DNA of 64,000 nt from Parafannyhessea umbonata (lineage in GTDB: Bacteria > Actinomycetota > Coriobacteriia > Coriobacteriales > Atopobiaceae). The notes under the pieces are model-generated. The model made no database searches. It was not told the origin of the DNA and saw nothing but the letters and a program-made list of their open reading frames with translations. Shown here piece after piece: positions 34,291 to 41,107 of the stretch. The stretch is from positions 61,410-125,409 of the forward strand of contig NZ_JABAGR010000008.1 of assembly GCF_012844235.1 (NCBI RefSeq), read 5' to 3'. Every line of letters starts with the position of its first letter. Positions within the stretch are counted from its first letter, which is position 1. Made by a program: the position numbers and the translations under genes.

Positions 34291-34869
34291 GTGTCAAAGA
34301 TAGCCAAGAACCAGGGTCCTCGCATCAATGACGAGATCACCGCACGTACTTGCCGTCTGATTGGCGTCGATGGCTCCCAGCTTGGACTGTTCGGCATTCG
34401 CGACGCGCAGCGCATCGCAGACGAGCAGAACCTCGACCTCGTGGAGATTGCTCCTAACGCGGAGCCTCCTGTATGCAAGGTCATGGACTATCGCAAGTTC
34501 AAGTACGAACAGGACCGCAAGGCCAAGGCCGCGCGCAAGAAGCAGGTCAAGGTCGAGGTCAAGGAAATGAAGTTCAGGCCCAAGATTGACGTGGGCGACT
34601 ATACGACCAAGAAGAACCACGTCATGCGCTTCTTGAAGAAGGGTGCTCGCGTCAAGGTCACGATTATGTTCCGTGGCCGCGAGATGGCTCATCCGGAGCA
34701 GGGCCTCAACGTCCTGAATAGGCTTGCGGACGACCTGAAGCCGTACGCGACGGTCGAGCAGAAGCCTAAGATGGAAGGTCGTAACATGCACATGCTCGTC
34801 GCCCCGATCAAGGGCGCCTTCGACGAGAAGGACCTCGAGGACGACAGCGAGAGCGAGAAGGAGAACTAG
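34291..34869 (+). CDS. infC: Translation initiation factor IF-3
   Basis: Predicted 192 aa from GTG 34291. The first family-like residues are [20 protein letters not shown], then [20 protein letters not shown], the linker helix [14 protein letters not shown] and the C-domain [13 protein letters not shown]...[25 protein letters not shown]-3 binds the 30S subunit and checks the initiation codon. The start is uncertain: GTG 34291 sits almost on the Shine-Dalgarno-like AAGGGAAGG, whereas an in-frame ATA at 34300 has that site at eight bases. infC genes often use rare start codons for self-control, so ATA (189 aa) is possible. The acidic C-terminal tail ([10 protein letters not shown]) is longer than usual. 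Confidence 0.95.
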   Translation: MSKIAKNQGPRINDEITARTCRLIGVDGSQLGLFGIRDAQRIADEQNLDLVEIAPNAEPPVCKVMDYRKFKYEQDRKAKAARKKQVKVEVKEMKFRPKIDVGDYTTKKNHVMRFLKKGARVKVTIMFRGREMAHPEQGLNVLNRLADDLKPYATVEQKPKMEGRNMHMLVAPIKGAFDEKDLEDDSESEKEN

Positions 34870-34870
34870 C

Positions 34871-35071
34871 ATGCCCAAGATGAAGACTCACAAGGGTTCG
34901 GCAAAGCGTTTCCGCCGCACCGGCACCGGCAAGATCATGCGTGCCAAGGCTTTCAAGAGCCACATCCTGACCAAGAAGTCCCAGAAGCGCATCCGCGGCT
35001 TCCGCAAGGAGGCGGAGCTTGCTCCGGCCGACGTGAAGGTCGTTTCCCAGCGCATGGGTTCCAAGAACTAA
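34871..35071 (+). CDS. rpmI: Ribosomal protein L35
   Basis: Predicted 66 aa, one base after the infC stop. [20 protein letters not shown], then [12 protein letters not shown] and KRIRGFRK are typical of bacterial L35, a basic protein of the 50S subunit. Codons favour C-ending forms as expected for high expression. Confidence 0.98.
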   Translation: MPKMKTHKGSAKRFRRTGTGKIMRAKAFKSHILTKKSQKRIRGFRKEAELAPADVKVVSQRMGSKN

Positions 35072-35121
35072 CGAGGCGCGCACGCGTCATTTGATTGCAT
35101 TTTCCAAGGAGTTGATTAGAT

Positions 35122-35481
35122 ATGGCACGAGTCAAGCGCGCAGTCGCCGGCCGTAAGAAGCGTCAGACCCTGGTGGAGCGCACCAAGGGCTATTACGGAA
35201 CCTCCTCCCGCACCTTCCGCGGCATGAAGGAGCAGTCGCAGCACAGCGGTCAGTACGCGTACCGCGACCGTCGTAACAAGAAGCGCGACATCCGCGCCCT
35301 GTGGATCCAGCGCATCAACGCCGCCGCCCGCATGAACGACCTCTCCTACAGCAAGTTCATGCACGGCCTGAAGCTCGCTGGCGTCGAGCTCGACCGCAAG
35401 GTCCTCGCGCAGATCGCCTACGAGGACGAGGCCGCGTTCGCGGACCTCGCAGAGGTCGCGAAGAAGGCCCTCGCCGAGTAG
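35122..35481 (+). CDS. rplT: Ribosomal protein L20
   Basis: Predicted 119 aa. The N-terminus [20 protein letters not shown], the centre [22 protein letters not shown] and the C-terminal [19 protein letters not shown] match L20, an early 50S assembly protein that also represses this operon in several bacteria. CAAGGAG precedes the ATG. It is followed by a strong terminator. Confidence 0.98.
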   Translation: MARVKRAVAGRKKRQTLVERTKGYYGTSSRTFRGMKEQSQHSGQYAYRDRRNKKRDIRALWIQRINAAARMNDLSYSKFMHGLKLAGVELDRKVLAQIAYEDEAAFADLAEVAKKALAE

Positions 35482-35502
35482 CCTTCGCACGCAAAGGTTA
35501 AC

Positions 35503-35538
35503 GGGGTCCCACGGAGAAGTCCGTGGGACCCCTTTCTT
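35503..35538 (+). terminator. Intrinsic terminator after rplT
   Basis: GGGGTCCCACGG and CCGTGGGACCCC form a perfect 12-bp stem with loop AGAAGT, followed by TTTCTTG. Confidence 0.92.
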
Positions 35539-35607
35539 GTATGCGTGTCTCTGGCGCCGGCGCCTGGTGAGGCTCGTGCGTGCTGCGCGTGGCGGTGGGC
35601 GACCGGG

Positions 35608-36159
35608 TTACGCACCCCGTTCCGGCGACGCGACGTGGCTTGCGTCACGGTCCACCTTGCCATCATGCGCCTGCTGCCGGAGCTCGTCCTGGCCCTTGCG
35701 CCGGATGTGCTCGATGGCGTCAGAGAGCTCCTCGGGGCCCTCGAGGGCCTCTTCGAGCCCCGATAGGTCGCCCTTCTCGCCGAGCGCTCCGTAGAGCTCC
35801 CGCACCATGTCGAGCGTGGCCTGGCCGCCGTCGGCAAAGCCCTCTTCGTATTCGGACCTCAGGATGCTCTCGAGGGGGCCGTGGAGGCTGTTCTCGAGGC
35901 GAACGGCATCCAGGGCGAACCCTGGCTCGCAGAACGGGAAGAACGGGCCCGTGGCGTCGTCGGGAGGCTCGAGCCCCTGGTCGCCCGGGTTCGCATCGCC
36001 GGTGTCGATACGCGAGAAGGCGTCGTCGGGCGCGCCTTCCCCGCGGAACAGATTGCGCGCCACCTCCCGGCGAAGCTGGTGGCCCAGGAATGCCGAGAAG
36101 AGCCTCTCGTCGTGGCCGAGGACCTCCCGGAAAAGCTCGTGCTGCGCGGTTGCTGCCAT
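35608..36159 (-). CDS. Hypothetical acidic protein
   Basis: Predicted 183 aa. The reading frame is supported by GGAGGGAGCAAGG before the ATG at 36159 and by codon bias like that of its neighbours. No signal peptide or membrane span. The protein is acidic, with an N-terminal helical part (HELFREVLGHDERLFSAFLG), a loop rich in D, P and G, the segment GPFFPFCEPGFALDAVRLEN, and a C-terminal helical half (SEYEEGFADGGQATLDMVRELYGAL). I do not recognise the family. It lies alone between the rplT terminator and the TagO/WecA-type gene, both read away or in the same minus direction. Confidence 0.6.
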   Translation of the reverse strand: MAATAQHELFREVLGHDERLFSAFLGHQLRREVARNLFRGEGAPDDAFSRIDTGDANPGDQGLEPPDDATGPFFPFCEPGFALDAVRLENSLHGPLESILRSEYEEGFADGGQATLDMVRELYGALGEKGDLSGLEEALEGPEELSDAIEHIRRKGQDELRQQAHDGKVDRDASHVASPERGA

Positions 36160-36288
36160 GCCTTGCTCCCTCCGTCGTCGCTTATGGTGGGAACAGGCTA
36201 TTACTTGGGCCTGGCAGTAGGCTTCCTTTGGGTCGCAGCTGGCTTTCGCGCTGCGTCATGTCTTGCATAACACGAGGTAGAAGGCTTG

Positions 36289-37488
36289 TTAGTGGTGCCT
36301 GTGGAGGCGCTTGGCCTGACGCTCCTCGAACTTCTCCTCTTCTTCTACAAATTCGGGATCTTGGGGGGACACGAGCTCGTCGTCGCCGGTCTTGGGATCG
36401 GTGTGGTGGAGGAGCACGGGCCTGAAGAGGTGGAGCTTGCCCGCGATGAGCGCGGAGACGAGGAGGAGCGACGCGAAGATCGCGATGCGGGGCATGACGG
36501 AGACCTGGGTCATGAGGAAGGTCCCGAGGCAGAGCAGCGCCGTCCACGCGTACATGATGAGGACCGCCTGGCGCTGGTTGAAGCCCTCGGCGATGAGGCG
36601 GTGGTGGATGTGGCCGCGGTCCGCCTGGCCGATGCTGACGTGGGCGCGCTTGCGGCGGACGATGGCCGAGAACGTGTCGATGATGGGGATGCCGGCGATA
36701 ACGAGCGGGACGATGATGGTGGTGAGGCCGGCGACGCGCGTGACGGACAGCATGGAGACGATGCCGAGCGTGTAGCCGAGGAGGAGGGAGCCGGAGTCCC
36801 CGAGGAATATGCTCGCCGGGTTGAAGTTGTAGCGCAGAAAGCCAAGCGTGGCGCCGGAGAGCGCGATGGCGAGGGCCGCGGCGTCCGTCCTGCCAGACAT
36901 GACGGAGAGTATGAACATCGTGAAGCTCGCGATGCAGGCGAGCCCGGAGGCGAGGCCGTCGAGCCCGTCGATGAGGTTGAAGATGTTGACGTACGCGACG
37001 AGGTAGACGATGGTGATGGGGTAGGTCCAGACTCCGAGGTAGAACGCGCCCTCCGTCGCGGGGTTCACGATGACGCCGATGACGACGCCGGACGCGACGG
37101 CCAGGAGCGACGCGATGACCTGTCCGAGGAGCTTCTGCAGGGGCTTGAGCTGGAACACGTCGTCCAGGACGCCCGTGAGGAATATGGCTACGAACCCGCA
37201 GACAAGAAGCTTGTAGTTGACGTTCTGGAGGAAGGGCGCCGGCATGAGCACCATGGGCCAGTCGAGGAACTTGGTGCCGAGGTACTGCACGACAAGCGCC
37301 GCGATGATGCCGGTGAAGACCGCGATGCCGCCCATGCGCGGAATGGGGCGCGTGTTGATCCTGCGCTTGTCGGGATAGTCGACGGCGCCGAGCCTCCAGG
37401 CGACGCGCCTTGCGAGCGGGGTCGTGACCAGTGCCGCCAATAGCGCCGCGACGAAGAGGCAGAGGTATGGCAGCCAAGGCCGATACAT
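36289..37488 (-). CDS. Undecaprenyl-phosphate GlcNAc-1-phosphate transferase (TagO/WecA family)
   Basis: Predicted 399 aa, about eleven spans. ATG 37488 is supported by GGAGGAGGG upstream. Family motifs: DYPDKRRINTRPIPRMGGIA in the first cytoplasmic loop, GVLDDVFQLKPLQK with the Mg-binding Asp pair, NLIDGLDGLA, FLGDSGSLLLGY and the HIHH motif in RGHIHHRLIAEG. The presence of HIHH and the PRMGG pattern favours WecA/TagO over MraY. It transfers GlcNAc-1-P onto undecaprenyl phosphate, the first step for wall teichoic acid or surface polysaccharide. The charged C-terminal tail (EEEEKFEERQAKRLHRHH) is an added feature. No glycan operon is adjacent. Confidence 0.92.
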   Translation of the reverse strand: MYRPWLPYLCLFVAALLAALVTTPLARRVAWRLGAVDYPDKRRINTRPIPRMGGIAVFTGIIAALVVQYLGTKFLDWPMVLMPAPFLQNVNYKLLVCGFVAIFLTGVLDDVFQLKPLQKLLGQVIASLLAVASGVVIGVIVNPATEGAFYLGVWTYPITIVYLVAYVNIFNLIDGLDGLASGLACIASFTMFILSVMSGRTDAAALAIALSGATLGFLRYNFNPASIFLGDSGSLLLGYTLGIVSMLSVTRVAGLTTIIVPLVIAGIPIIDTFSAIVRRKRAHVSIGQADRGHIHHRLIAEGFNQRQAVLIMYAWTALLCLGTFLMTQVSVMPRIAIFASLLLVSALIAGKLHLFRPVLLHHTDPKTGDDELVSPQDPEFVEEEEKFEERQAKRLHRHH

Positions 37489-37674
37489 GCACCCTCCTCC
37501 CGCTTTGGCACCGCCAGAAACAACAGTTAACATGGCAATGATACAGGATGAGCCCGCACGACGGGCGCGCGGTCCACAAATATGAAAAAGGGCCCCCGAA
37601 AGCGGTAGGCCACAATTCCTAATGTTGGCAGGATGGGGCTTCAAGTCAAGACTGTTTTTTCGGTTGCGGTCCCG

Positions 37675-37680
37675 TATAGT
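37675..37680 (+). promoter_or_regulatory. -10 box of the 6S-like RNA
   Basis: TATAGT lies eight bases before the proposed 5' end GTCGTTCCCC. Seventeen bases further upstream is CTGTTT, only a weak -35. Confidence 0.55.
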
Positions 37681-37687
37681 CATAGGT

Positions 37688-37853
37688 GTCGTTCCCCTGC
37701 GGACACAATTGGGTGAACCGACAAGCGTTTTGAGGGAGCCCAGATATCGTTCCCAGTACAGGCATCCTCCGTTGCTGAGGAAGCTGGAACAGACGACGAG
37801 GGCACCCACCTGAGAGAGGTGGGTTCATTTCGCAACCGCAGGGGGCGACTTTT
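37688..37853 (+). ncRNA. ssrS: 6S RNA (ssrS)-like
   Basis: About 166 nt. The two ends pair: GTCG-TT-CCCCTGCGG (37688-37702) with CCGCAGGGG-G-CGAC (37836-37849), directly followed by TTTTTC. Within, TGAACC/GGTTCA continue the rod, and a 3'-side hairpin ACCCACCT/AGGTGGGT (37803-37823) sits where 6S central bubbles often fold. A terminal stem TTCCCAG...TCCTC-loop-GAGGA...CTGGAA caps the molecule. Length, closed ends, open centre and strong -10 all fit 6S RNA, which binds housekeeping RNA polymerase and mimics an open promoter. The call is by architecture, not by alignment. Confidence 0.7.
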
Positions 37854-37895
37854 TCTTGCCAAGAATGTGACGAGAAAATCGTTCGAGATTTAGGG

Positions 37896-37924
37896 TTGAC
37901 ACGGACTAGGGTTCTTGCAACAAT
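37896..37924 (+). promoter_or_regulatory. Promoter of tRNA-Ala
   Basis: TTGACA (37896-37901) is a perfect -35. At 17 bp spacing the -10 is AACAAT (37919-37924); ATACTT slightly downstream is an alternative. Confidence 0.6.
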
Positions 37925-37945
37925 ACTTCTTGCGCGAATTGCTCT

Positions 37946-38021
37946 GGGGATGTAGCTCAGCTGGGAGAGCGCTGCCTTCGCAAGGCAGAGGCCGAGGGTT
38001 CGAATCCCTTCATCTCCACCA
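37946..38021 (+). tRNA. tRNA-Ala (anticodon CGC)
   Basis: Acceptor GGGGATG pairs with CATCTCC (one G-T), then A and encoded CCA. The anticodon stem CTGCC/GGCAG holds loop TTCGCAA, anticodon CGC, reading GCG. D arm GCTC...GAGC and T arm GAGGG-TTCGAAT-CCCTT are regular. 76 nt. Confidence 0.97.
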
Positions 38022-38033
38022 TTTGGAACCAGT

Positions 38034-38062
38034 GCCCGGATGCATTGCATCCGGGCTTTTTT
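38034..38062 (+). terminator. Intrinsic terminator after tRNA-Ala
   Basis: GCCCGGATGC and GCATCCGGGC form a perfect 10-bp stem with loop ATT, followed by TTTTTT. Confidence 0.93.
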
Positions 38063-38077
38063 GTATGCGAGGACTGG

Positions 38078-39049
38078 ATGGAAATCGGCTTTGGCATGTA
38101 CGACGGCTGCGAGCTGTGCCCGAGGAGGTGCCACGCGCGCAGGTCTTCCGGACGCGCCGGCCTCTGCGGCGCGACGGCCACGCTGAGGGTCGCGAGGAGC
38201 GCGCTCCACTTCTGGGAGGAGCCGCCCATATCGGGGGAGTCCGGGTCTGGCGCGATCTTCTTCACGGGATGTCCCCTGAGGTGCGTGTTCTGCCAGAACC
38301 ACGAGATATCGCAGGAGGGCTTCGGGCTGGAGGTTACGTGCGAGCGCCTTGCCCAGATGATGCTCGAGCTGAAGGCGCAGGGCGCGAACAACATAAACCT
38401 CGTGACGCCGATGCACTTTGCCCCGCACGTGAGGAAAGCGGTGCTCGAGGCAAAGGCCCATGGCATGGACCTGCCCATCGTATGCAACACCTCTGGCTAC
38501 GAGAACGCGGAGGTCGTGCGGGCCATGTCCGACGTCGTCGACATCTGGCTCACGGACTTCAAGTACGCGTCGCACCTCGTGTCGGGGTCGCTGTCCGCGG
38601 TGCCGGACTACCCCCAGAGGGCCGAGGAGGCTCTCCGGGAGATGCTTGCCGCCGTGAGGGCGGCGGGCGGGCGCAGCGAGGACGCTCGCAGCATCATGCG
38701 GCGCGGCATCATCGTGAGGCACCTGGTGCTGCCGGGGCACGTGCAGGACTCGCTCGCGGTGCTGGACCGCGTGTGGGAGCTGTGCGGCAACGAGGTGGAC
38801 CTCTCCGTCATGAACCAGTACACGCCCAACGAGGGGTGCAGGCTGGCCGGGGGAGACCTGGCGCGCGCCGTGACGGACGAGGAGTACGAGGCCGTTCTCG
38901 ACCACGCGGACGACCTTGGGTTCGAGCGCATGTGGTGGCAGCAGGGCGGCACGGTGTCCGAGAGCTTCGTCCCGGCGTTCGACGCGACGGGCGTAGAGGG
39001 CCCGGAGCTTTCCTGCGATGACGGGGGCGGGCCCAAGGCGCGCGCCTAG
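38078..39049 (+). CDS. Radical SAM protein, PflX-like
   Basis: Predicted 323 aa. ATG 38078 follows GCGAGGACTGG; an earlier in-frame ATG lies inside the tRNA terminator. The N-terminal Cys cluster CELCPRRCHARR...GLCG and the radical SAM motif FFTGCPLRCVFCQN (CxxxCxxC, near residue 68-76) with ISQEGFG match the COG1313/PflX group, relatives of pyruvate formate-lyase activases. The TIM-barrel continues with NINLVTPMHF, CNTSGYE, WLTDFKYAS and HLVLPGH. Such proteins use a 4Fe-4S cluster and SAM; the substrate of PflX is not established. No formate-lyase gene is nearby. Confidence 0.87.
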   Translation: MEIGFGMYDGCELCPRRCHARRSSGRAGLCGATATLRVARSALHFWEEPPISGESGSGAIFFTGCPLRCVFCQNHEISQEGFGLEVTCERLAQMMLELKAQGANNINLVTPMHFAPHVRKAVLEAKAHGMDLPIVCNTSGYENAEVVRAMSDVVDIWLTDFKYASHLVSGSLSAVPDYPQRAEEALREMLAAVRAAGGRSEDARSIMRRGIIVRHLVLPGHVQDSLAVLDRVWELCGNEVDLSVMNQYTPNEGCRLAGGDLARAVTDEEYEAVLDHADDLGFERMWWQQGGTVSESFVPAFDATGVEGPELSCDDGGGPKARA

Positions 39050-39104
39050 CGGGCGAGAAGGACGAGGCGGCCGCCCGGTGGCGGCCCGTGAGCGAGGAGC
39101 AGAC

Positions 39105-39419
39105 ATGGCGGCAGAGAACGGCGGACTGAGCGACGACGAGCGCAGGGAGCTCGAGGAGCTGCGAGCCGAGAAGGCGCGTCGCGACCAGGCGCGGGAGGTC
39201 CAGCGCGAGCGCGCGGAGCTCCAGAGGCTGAAGGCGGAGCAGGAGCGCACGCGCGCGGAGGCCGAGCGGGACCGCAGGACGCGGGAGCTTCGCGAGAGGA
39301 ACGCGAAGCTCATGGAGCCCGACGACGACCTGAGGATGCCGACGGGACAGAAGGTGGTCCTTCTCGCCCTGGCGGCCATCGCGGTCGCGATCGTGCTGGT
39401 GATGACGCTCGGCCACTAA
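39105..39419 (+). CDS. Small coiled-coil protein with C-terminal membrane anchor
   Basis: Predicted 104 aa. GCGAGGAGCAG precedes ATG 39105. Residues about 10-70 are an uninterrupted charged helix (ELEELRAEKARRDQAREVQR and onward), a clear coiled coil, and residues about 82-102 are a single hydrophobic span (VVLLALAAIAVAIVLVMTL) close to the C-terminus. This topology, cytoplasmic coiled coil with tail anchor, suggests a membrane-associated scaffold. I do not recognise a family. It starts 55 bp after the radical SAM gene. Confidence 0.65.
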   Translation: MAAENGGLSDDERRELEELRAEKARRDQAREVQRERAELQRLKAEQERTRAEAERDRRTRELRERNAKLMEPDDDLRMPTGQKVVLLALAAIAVAIVLVMTLGH

Positions 39420-39501
39420 CGTGCGGGCCCGTTCGTCGCGTGAGTGGTACCCTTCTGTCGTTGGACTATGTCATGGGACAACCAAGACGGAGGAGACCGC
39501 A

Positions 39502-40983
39502 ATGGCACTGACGGACGCGACCAAGCCGACAGACGTGGCGCTTAACACCGACCTGTACGAGCTGACGATGGCGCAGGGGTTCTGGGAGTCGGGACTCGCG
39601 GACGCCGAGGGGTGCTTCAACGTGTTCTTCCGCGACGCGCCGTTTGGCGGCGGCTACGCGGTGGCGTGCGGCATGGGGCAGATCGCCGACCTCGTGGAGA
39701 ACTTCGTGTTCGAGGACGACGCGGTCGAGTACCTCTCCGGGGTGCAGGCGCCGGGAGGCGGCCCCATGTTCAAGGACGGCTTCCTGAGGTACCTGCGCGA
39801 CTTCCGCATGAGGGTCTCCGTGTGGGCCGTGCCCGAGGGCGAGCTCGTGTTCCCGCGCGAGCCCATGGTGAGGGTCGAGGGCCCGCTGATTGACTGCCAG
39901 CTGCTCGAGACCGCGCTGCTGAACCTCGTGAACTTCCAGACGCTCGTCGCGACGAAGACGGCCCGCGTGGTCCACGCGGCGGAGGGGCACCCCGTGTCCG
40001 ACTTTGGCCTGCGCCGCGCCCAGGGGCCGGACGGGGGCCTCGCCGTGGCCCGCGCGTCGTACATCGGCGGCGCCAGCTCCACCTCGAACGTGCTCGCGGG
40101 CAAGATCTACGGGATTCCCGTGTTTGGCACACACGCCCACTCGTGGGTGATGGCGTTTCCGACCGAGCTCGACGCGTTCCGCGCGTTCGCGAAGACGAGC
40201 CCGAAGAACTGCGTGCTGCTGCTTGACACGTACGACGTGCACCAGGGGATAAGGAACGCGATCACCGTCGCGAAGGAGATGGAGCAGGCAGGCGAGCGCC
40301 TGGCCGCCATCCGCATAGACTCCGGCGACCTCGCGAAGCTGTCGAAGGAGACGCGCGCCGCGTTTGACGAGGCCGGCCTCGACTACGTGAAGATCTCCGT
40401 GTCGAACGACCTGGACGAGTACACCATCCAGTCGCTGTTTGCGCAGGGCGCGCCCATCGACTCGTTCGGCGTGGGCACGAAGCTCGCGACGTGCGACCCG
40501 CAGCCCTCGCTCGGCGGGGTGTACAAGCTCTCGGCGACGCGGGCGACGCCCGATGACGCGTGGGACCCCGTCATCAAGCTGAGCGAGATGGCGTACAAGC
40601 GCACGATCCCCGGCGTGCAGCACATCCGCCGCTACTACGACGAGGCCGGGTGCCCCATGGGCGACATGATCGTGGACGACTCCGTCAAGGGCGACGACGA
40701 CGCGACCATCGTGGACGTGCTGGACGAGCTCACGACGTACGACGTGAGCGGCGGCACCCCCCGCGAGCTGATGGAGCAGCTGGTGGAGAAGGGCGTGCGC
40801 ACCAAGGACCCGGACACCATCGAGCAGGCGAAGGCCCGCTGCCGCGAGGCGCTCATGCACCTGGACCCGTCCGTGAGGCGCTTCCTCAACCCGCAGATCT
40901 ACCCCGTGGGGCTGGAGCGCGGGCTCGCGAGGCTCAGGAGCGACCTTGCCCGGGCCGAGCAGAGGGACTCTGGCCGGAGGTAG
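39502..40983 (+). CDS. pncB: Nicotinate phosphoribosyltransferase
   Basis: Predicted 493 aa. GGAGGAGACCGC precedes ATG 39502. LNTDLYELTMAQGFW, the FNVFFRDAPFGGGYAV segment, FGLRRAQGPDG (substrate loop), HSWVM...FRAF, LLDTYD and the phosphate-site VGTKL fit bacterial PncB. It condenses nicotinate and PRPP to nicotinate mononucleotide, with ATP use, in NAD salvage. It is likely important if the organism cannot make NAD de novo, though that is not visible here. A hairpin lies between it and argS. Confidence 0.95.
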   Translation: MALTDATKPTDVALNTDLYELTMAQGFWESGLADAEGCFNVFFRDAPFGGGYAVACGMGQIADLVENFVFEDDAVEYLSGVQAPGGGPMFKDGFLRYLRDFRMRVSVWAVPEGELVFPREPMVRVEGPLIDCQLLETALLNLVNFQTLVATKTARVVHAAEGHPVSDFGLRRAQGPDGGLAVARASYIGGASSTSNVLAGKIYGIPVFGTHAHSWVMAFPTELDAFRAFAKTSPKNCVLLLDTYDVHQGIRNAITVAKEMEQAGERLAAIRIDSGDLAKLSKETRAAFDEAGLDYVKISVSNDLDEYTIQSLFAQGAPIDSFGVGTKLATCDPQPSLGGVYKLSATRATPDDAWDPVIKLSEMAYKRTIPGVQHIRRYYDEAGCPMGDMIVDDSVKGDDDATIVDVLDELTTYDVSGGTPRELMEQLVEKGVRTKDPDTIEQAKARCREALMHLDPSVRRFLNPQIYPVGLERGLARLRSDLARAEQRDSGRR

Positions 40984-41031
40984 CGTCCTTCTCGCCCGGC
41001 GAAAACAGTCGCATACGCGTTGCCTTTCTTG

Positions 41032-41057
41032 GAGTGCCGCACATGGGTGCGGCACTC
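41032..41057. repeat. Perfect inverted repeat between pncB and argS
   Basis: GAGTGCCGCAC (41032-41042) and GTGCGGCACTC (41047-41057) around ATGG. It lies three bases before TAGACT (41061-41066), a likely -10 for argS, so it could be an operator over the -35 area. It may instead be the pncB terminator, but no U-run follows. Confidence 0.7.
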
Positions 41058-41107
41058 TGCTAGACTATCCACAAAATGTGTCTCAAACCAAAGGAGAAGG
41101 AGCCAGT

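Larger units (their letters stand above)
37489..37945 (+). other. 457-bp region upstream of tRNA-Ala holding a 6S-like RNA
   Basis: No credible coding frame. The first ~150 bp are moderately A/T-rich and carry the minus-strand promoter for the TagO/WecA-type gene; hexamers are not clear. A 6S-like RNA (37688-37853) and the tRNA-Ala promoter (37896-37924) fill the rest. Confidence 0.7.
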
